From Ignavibacteriaceae bacterium (GTDB lineage: Bacteria; Bacteroidota; Ignavibacteria; Ignavibacteriales; Ignavibacteriaceae): a stretch of DNA of 27,936 bases. This document shows positions 15,687 through 22,552 of the stretch, piece after piece. The notes under the pieces are model-generated. The model was given only the letters and a program-made list of their open reading frames with translations, was not told the origin of the DNA and did not search any database. Position numbers and translations under genes: made by a program. The stretch is from assembly GCA_031292465.1 (NCBI GenBank), contig JARLHB010000135.1:1-27936 (forward strand). The letters are read 5' to 3'. The first letter of the stretch is position 1. Every line of letters begins with the position of its first letter.

Positions 15687-17795
15687 ATGAAAAACATAAA
15701 AGTATTATTTGTTTTTTTATATTTTACAATTTCTGTAATTAATCTGAAAGGTGCGTCCTTGTTCATAAGTGATCAAAGTAAGTCCAGGGCTTCTATACAT
15801 AGTTTAAGCGTAAAGCCTGAGACGAAGGATTTGAACAAATACTACTCGGCAAAAAGGCTTGGCTCTTTTGTTGAGAATGGTAAAACATATTTCAGATTAT
15901 TTGCACCCAATGCTAAAGAAGTAAAGCTTGTCACATTCCAGAAGCCGGAAGACAAAGACGGCCATGAATACCATATGGAACATGATACTAATGGTGTATG
16001 GGAATCATCAATAAACGGCGAACAATATGGCCTGTTTTATGGTTTTAAAGTTTTTAATCCAAAATATCCCGAAACAAAAGATGTAATTTGTATTGATCCC
16101 TACTCAAAAGCAGTTGCAACATATAATACATATTTCCCGCCAAGGCGTTCCATAGTTGTAAAAGAAAATAATTATAGCTGGGAAGAAGACCATTGGATAC
16201 AAAGAGACTGGCGCGATGCCGTGATTTATGAAATGCATATAAGGGATTTAACTGCTGACCCTTCATCCGGCTGCAGCCAGGCCGGCACATATCATGGCCT
16301 TATTGAGAAAGGAAAAACAGGCGGAATAGATTACATTAAGAGTTTAGGCGTTAATACAGTCGAGTTTTTACCTTCACAGGAATTTGCCAACATTGAAATT
16401 CCATATAAAGATTCTATAAATGGAGTATTTAACACATGGAATCAATATGAAAGGAATCATTGGGGGTATATGACTGCGGCTTTCTTTGCACCGGAAGATT
16501 ATTACAGCAATGATGTTAAATCATTAAAGTGGAATGAATGGAGCGGAACTGAAGCAAAGCAGGTTACTGAATATAAAGATATGGTGAAGGCTTTTCACAA
16601 GGAAGGCATTGCCGTAGTTATGGATGTTGTTTATAACCACCTGTCGGAATATGAGCTGGGAAATTTAAAGGAAATAGACAGGGAGTATTACTTCCGCCTT
16701 GATAAAAGAGGAAATTATATTGCCGAAAGCGGCTGCGGTAATGATCTTAAAACCGAGCGGCCAATGCTGCGCAGGCTTATTGTGGAAAGTATTCTATACT
16801 GGATGAAAGAGTATCATATAGACGGCTTTCGGTTTGACCTTGGGAAGCTTATTGACTGGGAAACAGTTGAAGAAATTACGCATGAAGCAAAAAAGCTGAA
16901 TCCAAATGTAATTCTTGTATGCGAGCCATGGGGAGGCGGATATGATCCTGCGGGATTTTCTCTCAGAGGCTGGGGAAGCTGGAATGACCAAATAAGAAAT
17001 GGTATTAAGGGGGAAAACCCTGTTAACGGATTAGGATGGATTTTCGGCAAGTGGTATGGCAATAACAGTCCGGAAAGAATAAAAAGCTATGTTAATGGAA
17101 CGTTAGTAAGAGATTCATTAGGCTTGTTTCAAACGAAAGAACATTCCGTAAACTACCTTTCTTCACATGACGGGTATACTTTTGGCGATTTTATCCGTAT
17201 CGGAACCGGAAAAATCGGGGCTAATGAAGCGGTAAAAGATATTAACTCGTTAGTCAAATTAACGCCGCTTGAATTGAAACTGAATAAACTTGGCGCCCTG
17301 TTCCTTTTTACCTCACAGGGTGTAACTATGTTTCAGGAAGGGGATGAATTTGCCAGGGCAAAAGTAATTCCGGATGCTTCTGTTCCCGATACTAACAAGG
17401 GTAAATTAGATAGTAACAGTTATAATAAAGATAATGCAGTAAATTATCTGAATTTTGATTATTCAAAACTGAATGAAGATCTGAAAGATTATTATACCGG
17501 GCTGATTTCATTAAGGAATAAATATGATGCTTTCAGGCGGGCAAAGTATGAAGATATTTCTTTCTTAAATATAAAAGATAATCCGTTTGCACTTGGCTAT
17601 AAGCTGGAATATAATAATGATGAATTCCTTGTTCTGTTTAATGCAGGGACTAATAAACCACAGGATTTTAATTTACCCGAAGGCGATTGGCAGATATTTG
17701 TAAATCCTGAAAAAGCAGGCACTGATACTCTTGGTGTTGTATCGGCTAAAATTGAATTACAGCCTTCCACCGGCTGTGTGTTAAAGAAAAAATAA
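15687..17795 (+). CDS. Exported GH13 debranching-type alpha-glucanase (pullulanase/isoamylase-like)
   Basis: 702 residues from ATG 15687 (a GTG at 15678 would add three). The hydrophobic N-terminus KVLFVFLYFTISVINLKGA is a likely signal peptide. A CBM48-like sandwich (about 60-165: FVENGKTYFRLFAPNAKEVKL) precedes the GH13 barrel, which opens at RDAVIYEMHIRDLT. All four conserved regions are present: DVVYNH (313-318), GFRFDLGK with nucleophile Asp384, VILVCEPWGG with acid/base Glu413, and SSHDG with Asp495. The segment NHWGYMTAAFFAPEDYY (from residue 257) is close to the NYWGYNTxxFFAP of isoamylase/GlgX-type enzymes, while the domain order suits type I pullulanase; alpha-1,6 cleavage of branched glucans is the likely role. 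Neither candidate start has a clear Shine-Dalgarno. Together with the GH31 gene it would convert extracellular starch, glycogen or pullulan to glucose. No transporter or regulator gene adjoins. Confidence 0.88.
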   Translation: MKNIKVLFVFLYFTISVINLKGASLFISDQSKSRASIHSLSVKPETKDLNKYYSAKRLGSFVENGKTYFRLFAPNAKEVKLVTFQKPEDKDGHEYHMEHDTNGVWESSINGEQYGLFYGFKVFNPKYPETKDVICIDPYSKAVATYNTYFPPRRSIVVKENNYSWEEDHWIQRDWRDAVIYEMHIRDLTADPSSGCSQAGTYHGLIEKGKTGGIDYIKSLGVNTVEFLPSQEFANIEIPYKDSINGVFNTWNQYERNHWGYMTAAFFAPEDYYSNDVKSLKWNEWSGTEAKQVTEYKDMVKAFHKEGIAVVMDVVYNHLSEYELGNLKEIDREYYFRLDKRGNYIAESGCGNDLKTERPMLRRLIVESILYWMKEYHIDGFRFDLGKLIDWETVEEITHEAKKLNPNVILVCEPWGGGYDPAGFSLRGWGSWNDQIRNGIKGENPVNGLGWIFGKWYGNNSPERIKSYVNGTLVRDSLGLFQTKEHSVNYLSSHDGYTFGDFIRIGTGKIGANEAVKDINSLVKLTPLELKLNKLGALFLFTSQGVTMFQEGDEFARAKVIPDASVPDTNKGKLDSNSYNKDNAVNYLNFDYSKLNEDLKDYYTGLISLRNKYDAFRRAKYEDISFLNIKDNPFALGYKLEYNNDEFLVLFNAGTNKPQDFNLPEGDWQIFVNPEKAGTDTLGVVSAKIELQPSTGCVLKKK

Positions 17796-17808
17796 ATTAT
17801 ATTATCAA

Positions 17809-17828
17809 CGCTGCTCTTAACAGCAGCG
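17809..17828 (+). terminator. Possible terminator after the GH13 gene
   Basis: CGCTGCT (17809-17815) and AGCAGCG (17822-17828) make a perfect 7-bp stem with a 6-nt loop, 14 nt after the stop. No U-run follows (CTGGTAATAAAAG), so it may need Rho or be only a 3' stabiliser. Confidence 0.45.
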
Positions 17829-17961
17829 CTGGTAATAAAAGAAAAACTTTCCCAAACTTTATCCTATCTTAAATATAGAAGAATAGAAGCAAACTGCTTT
17901 TAAAAAATCCGATATTTGTAATCTAAAGTTTATGAGTGAAGTGTCATCGAAACCGTAAATT

Positions 17962-18018
17962 ACTCAACTCCATGTGCTTAATAACTCAACCATGACTCTC
18001 TTTAATGAGAATATTCTC
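17962..18018. promoter_or_regulatory. Candidate operator: two direct repeats plus palindrome
   Basis: ACTCAACTCCATG (17962-17974) and ACTCAACCATG (17984-17994) start 22 bp apart, about two helical turns, so proteins would sit on the same face. Twelve bp further is the perfect palindrome GAGAATATTCTC (18007-18018). The group sits about 230 bp before hydC. Binding by a regulator is inference. Confidence 0.3.
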
Positions 18019-18205
18019 TGCTTTTTAGGCATATTATTTTTATTAATAGGGTGATAAGAGACTAAATGAGCTATTGAAAATTCTTTACAATTAGCAACTG
18101 AATATCTGTTTTGATAAAAAGTTTTCCAATCTTAGGAAATAGGAATCATTTCCCTATCAAAAGAAAAAAAAAACCTATAAAATTGAACAATTTGCAAGGT
18201 TTTTG

Positions 18206-18221
18206 TGGCACTTAATATGAA
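18206..18221 (+). promoter_or_regulatory. Weak candidate sigma-54 (-24/-12) promoter for the hydrogenase locus
   Basis: TGGCAC at 18206-18211 matches the -24 box exactly, and at the right distance ATGAA (18217-18221) matches TTGCA at three of five positions. The expected GC of the -12 box is GA, a real weakness. The start site would fall near 18230, about 20 nt before the hydC ATG. Confidence 0.22.
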
Positions 18222-18250
18222 AGCAATTTGTTGAAAAAATTGAGGAGAAA

Positions 18251-18745
18251 ATGCATACGCATATTTTCGAGAATTATGAACCAAACGATAAAAGTAGTTT
18301 AATTCCTCTACTACAGGAAGTCCAAAGCGTCTACGGTTATTTACCTGAATCTGCTCTTCAGGAAGTTGCAGATTTTGTTGGCATGCCATTAAGTCGTGTT
18401 TATGGAGTAGCTACATTTTATAATCAATTCAGGCTCGCCCCATTGGGTGAAAATATAATCAGAGTTTGCCGCGGCACCGCGTGTCACGTAAAAAACTCGG
18501 CTAATATTTTACTTGCGCTGGAAAATGCTTTGAATATTAAAGCAGGCGGAACTACAAGAGACAGGAAATTCACTATCGAAGTAGTTAACTGTATAGGTGC
18601 ATGCAGTATTGCCCCCGTAATGACTGTAAATGATGAGTATTACGGACGCATAACTGTAAAAGATATACCTAATATAGTAAAGAAATATTCTAAAGCGCCA
18701 AAACCAAAAGAAGTATCTATTACGCCGGAGGTAGGGTTAGTATGA
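18251..18745 (+). CDS. hydC: NAD-linked [FeFe] hydrogenase gamma subunit (NuoE-like, thioredoxin-type [2Fe-2S])
   Basis: 164-residue NuoE/HndA/HydC family subunit that carries one [2Fe-2S] cluster next to the flavin subunit and relays electrons between NADH/FMN and the catalytic subunit. An N-terminal helical bundle (LIPLLQEVQSVYGYLPESAL, RVYGVATFYNQF) precedes the thioredoxin-like domain with the four ligands Cys73 and Cys78 (CRGTAC) and Cys114 and Cys118 (CIGAC). Length is normal for the family; a short tail (KAPKPKEVSITPEVGLV) is extra. GAGGAG lies just before the ATG. Its stop overlaps the hydB start by 4 nt (ATGA), so the two are coupled. First gene of the hydrogenase locus. The name follows the Thermotoga HydABC convention; hndA would be equivalent. 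Confidence 0.93.
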   Translation: MHTHIFENYEPNDKSSLIPLLQEVQSVYGYLPESALQEVADFVGMPLSRVYGVATFYNQFRLAPLGENIIRVCRGTACHVKNSANILLALENALNIKAGGTTRDRKFTIEVVNCIGACSIAPVMTVNDEYYGRITVKDIPNIVKKYSKAPKPKEVSITPEVGLV

Positions 18746-20727
18746 AATCATTCATTGAAAAATGCTGCGACGAATGTTGGCACAGTTTAGATAAACCATG
18801 CGACCTTTTTGTACGCTGTTGTACCGAAGGGCCTCTTTGTCATCATGACAAAGCATGCGTTGAAAAATTTGCCTTCCTTAACAAACAATTAAAAAACATT
18901 GAACATGATCTTCCAATAATCTTTATTGGTATGGGTACCTGCGGATTAGCTTCCGGCGCTTTAAAAGTTGAAGAAGCAATTAAAGCCGAGCTTGTAAAGC
19001 TGAATATAAACGCAATTATTCAACCGACAGGATGTATAGGCTATTGCGCCAGGGAAGTAATTGTTGATGTTAAATTCCCGGGACAGGACAGAATTTCCTA
19101 TTGCGAAGTTACTCCCAAGATAGTCCCAAAGTTAATACAGAGAGTATTTGTTGAAAAAGGAATATTTAAGGAAAAACTTCTCGGAACATTCGGGAAGGGA
19201 ACACCTGAAATTCCTAACATAAACGAAATCCCGTTTTTCAGGCACCAGTTAAAGGTAGTGCTGGAAAATTGCGGTGTAATTGATCCTACTTCCATTGATG
19301 CCTACATAGCAAACGGAGGGTTTAAGGCGCTTGATAAAGTCCTTCGCCTGATGAAGCCGAATGAAGTGATAAAAGAAATTACAGACAGCGGCCTGAGAGG
19401 CAGAGGCGGTGCGGGATTCCCTACAGGCAAGAAGTGGGAATTTGCTTACAAGCAAAAGACCGATGTAAAATACATGGTATGCAATGCAGATGAAGGCGAT
19501 CCAGGCGCATTCATGGATAGATCTGTTCTTGAAAGCGACCCGTTCAGAGTTGTTGAAGGTATATTAATCGCTGCTTATTCAATAGGAGCTTCACACGGAT
19601 ATATTTACTGCCGTGCTGAATACCCTCTTGCAATAGTGCGCCTTCAGAATACGATTGAACTATGCAAGAAATACGGATTGCTTGGTGAAAACATTCTTAA
19701 TAGTGGTTTTAATTTCGAATTAAAAATTAAAAAAGGCGCCGGAGCTTTTGTATGCGGTGAAGAAACTGCTTTAATTGCTTCAATAGAAGGCAAACGGGGA
19801 ATGCCAAAGCCGCGTCCTCCATTTCCTGCCGTTGCAGGTTTATGGGGTAAACCTACGGTTATCAATAACGTAGAAACCATGGCTAATATCGCTTATATTA
19901 TTAATAATGGTGCGGAAAAATATGCTTCTGTTGGAACTGCTTCCAGCAAGGGTACTAAAGTTTTCGCATTAAGCGGCAACATAAAAAATACCGGCCTTGT
20001 TGAAGTGCCGATGGGAACGACTTTAAATGATGTAATATTTAAAATCGGCGGCGGCATACCTGATGACAAGAAATTTAAAGCAGTTCAAATAGGTGGACCT
20101 TCAGGCGGCTGTCTTCCTACAAGTGTTTTATCAACCGAAGTTGACTATGAATCGCTAAAACAAGTGGGCGCTATGATGGGTTCCGGCGGATTTGTAGTTA
20201 TGGATGAAGAAACCTGTATGGTTGATGTTGCCAAGTATTTCTTAACATTCATTCAGAACGAATCATGCGGTAAGTGTGTCCCATGCAGGGAAGGCACTAA
20301 GAGAATGCTGGAAATAATAGAAAGAATCCCGAAGAGTTACAGGAACACAAAGAACAAATTAGATGAACTGCAAAGATTTAAAGGCGTTGTTCATCTTCAA
20401 AGACTGGGCGATGTTATCAGAGATACTTCTTTGTGCGGCCTTGGCCAGTCGGCAGCAAATCCTGTACTTTCAGGATTAAGGTATTTTAGAGACGAATATG
20501 AAACTCATTTATACGAACGAAGATGTCCGTCTCATGTTTGCAAGGAATTGCTTACGTACTCAATAGATAATACCATATGTACAGGTTGTGGTGTATGTAC
20601 AAAGAAATGTTCTTCAGATGCAATAATAGGCGAAAAAGCACAGGCACATTATATCATTGAAGATAAATGTACAAGGTGCGGAATGTGTATAGAATCTTGC
20701 AGATTCGATGCTATTACTGCAATTTAA
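18742..20727 (+). CDS. hydB: NAD-linked [FeFe] hydrogenase beta subunit (NuoF-like FMN/NADH subunit)
   Basis: 661-residue HydB/HndC type subunit that binds NAD(H) and FMN and is the likely bifurcation site in trimeric hydrogenases. Domains: residues 1-43 an unusual cysteine-rich stretch (Cys 8, 9, 12, 20, 26, 27, 33, 39, with nearby His); about 57-130 a thioredoxin-like [2Fe-2S] domain (Cys67, 98, 102, 121 as candidate ligands); about 160-450 the NuoF core with GLRGRGGAGFPTGKKW (217-232), NADEGDPGAFMDR and GAFVCGEETALI; the N3-type [4Fe-4S] cluster Cys509, 512, 515, 565; and a C-terminal two-[4Fe-4S] ferredoxin (Cys613, 616, 619, 623 and Cys643, 646, 649, 653). The order matches HydB of electron-bifurcating hydrogenases. 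It overlaps hydC by 4 nt and precedes hydA by 24 nt. Bifurcation with ferredoxin is inferred from architecture only. Confidence 0.94.
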   Translation: MKSFIEKCCDECWHSLDKPCDLFVRCCTEGPLCHHDKACVEKFAFLNKQLKNIEHDLPIIFIGMGTCGLASGALKVEEAIKAELVKLNINAIIQPTGCIGYCAREVIVDVKFPGQDRISYCEVTPKIVPKLIQRVFVEKGIFKEKLLGTFGKGTPEIPNINEIPFFRHQLKVVLENCGVIDPTSIDAYIANGGFKALDKVLRLMKPNEVIKEITDSGLRGRGGAGFPTGKKWEFAYKQKTDVKYMVCNADEGDPGAFMDRSVLESDPFRVVEGILIAAYSIGASHGYIYCRAEYPLAIVRLQNTIELCKKYGLLGENILNSGFNFELKIKKGAGAFVCGEETALIASIEGKRGMPKPRPPFPAVAGLWGKPTVINNVETMANIAYIINNGAEKYASVGTASSKGTKVFALSGNIKNTGLVEVPMGTTLNDVIFKIGGGIPDDKKFKAVQIGGPSGGCLPTSVLSTEVDYESLKQVGAMMGSGGFVVMDEETCMVDVAKYFLTFIQNESCGKCVPCREGTKRMLEIIERIPKSYRNTKNKLDELQRFKGVVHLQRLGDVIRDTSLCGLGQSAANPVLSGLRYFRDEYETHLYERRCPSHVCKELLTYSIDNTICTGCGVCTKKCSSDAIIGEKAQAHYIIEDKCTRCGMCIESCRFDAITAI

Positions 20728-20751
20728 CCAGTATGAATTACGGAGAAATAA

Positions 20752-22485
20752 ATGGTTCAGCTAACAATAAATAATATAAAAGTTAATGCAGAAGAAGGAA
20801 TGACGATACTTGAGGCTGCCAAGTCAGTCGGAATTCATATTCCTACTCTTTGCCATCTGAAAGGTCTGGCCCCTACAGGCGCATGCCGTATTTGTGTTGT
20901 TGAAGTACAGGGTCAGAGAAACTTAACTCCGTCTTGCGCATTTCCGGTTTTTGACGGAATGGTTGTTGAGACAAATTCACCGCGTGTTAGAAAAGCAAGA
21001 AAAACAATAGTTGAATTGCTTATAGAAAATCACCCGCAGGATTGTCTGATTTGTGTAAGAAACAAAAATTGCGAACTTCAGAATTTATCTGAAAAGTATA
21101 GTGTAAGAGAACACCGTTATGTTGGTGCCAGCAGAAATCATGCTCTGGATATATCAAGCGCATCTTTGGAAAGAGACCCTGCCAAGTGTATTCTTTGCGG
21201 AAGATGTGTAAGAGTCTGCCATGAAGTTCAAAAAGTAGGGGCAATTGATTTTACAAACAGAGGCTTCTCAAGCATTGTTACTACTCCTTATAACAAAGGA
21301 ATTAATGTAAGCGATTGTATTTTATGCGGGCAGTGCATTCTTGTATGCCCGACTGCTGCATTAAGAGAAAAAGGTTCACTAAAAGAAGTTGTAAATGCAC
21401 TTAATGACAAGAACAAATTTACAATAGTTCAGGTTGCACCCGCAGTAAGGGCAACACTTGGTGAAGAATACAATATACCTCTTGGTACGGATGTAACCGG
21501 CCAAATGGTAACAGGCCTTAAACGTTTAGGCTTTAAGAAAGTATTTGATACCAATTTTGCAGCGGATCTAACCATAATGGAAGAGGCAACAGAGCTTATT
21601 CACAGGGTTCAGAACGGCGGCAAATTGCCAATGTTTACAAGCTGCTGCCCGGGATGGATAAAATATGCCGAGCAGAACAGGCCGGAAATATTGGAACATC
21701 TTTCAACATGCAAGTCACCGCATGAAATGGAAGGCGCCGTACTGAAAACATACTACGCCAAGAAAATGGGCATCAACCCTAAAGATGTATTTGTTGTATC
21801 AATAATGCCGTGTACCGTAAAGAAATATGAATCAAACAGGAATGAATTAAGCGAAGAAAACATGGCCGATGTTGATGCAGTTCTTACAACCCGCGAGCTT
21901 GTAAGATTCTTTAAGATTGCAGGAATTGAATTCGGCGATCTTCCGGAAGGATACTTTGACAATCCTCTTGGAGAATCCACAGGCGCTGCCGCTATATTCG
22001 GAACATCCGGCGGTGTTATGGAAGCTGCTCTCAGGACTGCTTACTTTAAGCTTTCAGGTAAAGAATTAGAAAATCTTGAATTGGAAGCTATAAGAGGCGA
22101 AGATGGAGTTAAGGAAGCTACAATTCCAATTGGTGACCTGAATGTTAATGTTGCAGTTGTAAACGGGATAGGCAATGTAAAGAGAATACTTGATGAAGTA
22201 CAAAACGGTACATCTAAATATCATTTTATAGAAGTAATGACCTGCCCGGGCGGCTGTATAAACGGCGGCGGACAGCCAATACATCAGCAAACCGAAAAAA
22301 TTCAGAAGAGAATGAAAGCGTTGTATCAGATTGACAACAAAATGAAATTACGCAGATCTCATGAAAATGAATCGGTTAAAATTCTCTATAAAGAATTTTT
22401 AGTGGAGCCTAACTCTCATAAGGCGCATGAAATTCTTCATACAGAGTATTTTGACAGAAAAAAAGTTATAAGTAAAGATTTGTAA
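20752..22485 (+). CDS. hydA: [FeFe] hydrogenase catalytic (alpha) subunit
   Basis: 577-residue cytoplasmic [FeFe] hydrogenase interconverting H2 with protons and electrons, similar in layout to CpI and HndD. Clusters in order: plant-type [2Fe-2S] (Cys34, 45, 48, 62); His-Cys3 [4Fe-4S] (His94, Cys98, 101, 107); two [4Fe-4S] (Cys146, 149, 152, 156 and Cys189, 192, 195, 199). The H-cluster domain has all three motifs intact: L1 FTSCCPGW with proton-relay Cys298 and ligand Cys299; L2 IMPCTVKK with Cys354; L3 EVMTCPGGCINGGGQP with Cys498 and Cys502. A small-subunit-like C-terminal tail follows. In L3 Thr replaces the more usual Ala before the cysteine, a mild variant. GGAG precedes the ATG by 8 nt. 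It completes the hydC-hydB-hydA trimer. HydEFG maturases are not in this window but must exist elsewhere. Confidence 0.96.
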   Translation: MVQLTINNIKVNAEEGMTILEAAKSVGIHIPTLCHLKGLAPTGACRICVVEVQGQRNLTPSCAFPVFDGMVVETNSPRVRKARKTIVELLIENHPQDCLICVRNKNCELQNLSEKYSVREHRYVGASRNHALDISSASLERDPAKCILCGRCVRVCHEVQKVGAIDFTNRGFSSIVTTPYNKGINVSDCILCGQCILVCPTAALREKGSLKEVVNALNDKNKFTIVQVAPAVRATLGEEYNIPLGTDVTGQMVTGLKRLGFKKVFDTNFAADLTIMEEATELIHRVQNGGKLPMFTSCCPGWIKYAEQNRPEILEHLSTCKSPHEMEGAVLKTYYAKKMGINPKDVFVVSIMPCTVKKYESNRNELSEENMADVDAVLTTRELVRFFKIAGIEFGDLPEGYFDNPLGESTGAAAIFGTSGGVMEAALRTAYFKLSGKELENLELEAIRGEDGVKEATIPIGDLNVNVAVVNGIGNVKRILDEVQNGTSKYHFIEVMTCPGGCINGGGQPIHQQTEKIQKRMKALYQIDNKMKLRRSHENESVKILYKEFLVEPNSHKAHEILHTEYFDRKKVISKDL

Positions 22486-22552
22486 GTTAAGAGTAATAAT
22501 AAAGTTCTTTTTGATATTATAGTAGTTGCGGAACCGAACAATAGGTTGCGAA

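Larger units (their letters stand above)
17796..18250. promoter_or_regulatory. Intergenic region before the hydrogenase locus
   Basis: About 455 bp without a gene, separating the glycosidase pair from the hydrogenase locus. It contains a CGCTGCT/AGCAGCG hairpin just after the GH13 stop, a pair of direct repeats (17962-17974 and 17984-17994), a perfect 12-bp palindrome (18007-18018), a TGGCAC -24-like box (18206) and a good GAGGAG ribosome binding site before hydC. It is the only long non-coding stretch before a nine-gene run, so the main promoter of the locus should lie here. Confidence 0.6.

Noticed and set aside
22526..22552. TTG start nine codons before the hydrogenase-like kinase ATG
   Set aside because: No ribosome binding site fits it, whereas ATG 22553 has AGGT at suitable distance and begins just before the ferredoxin motif.
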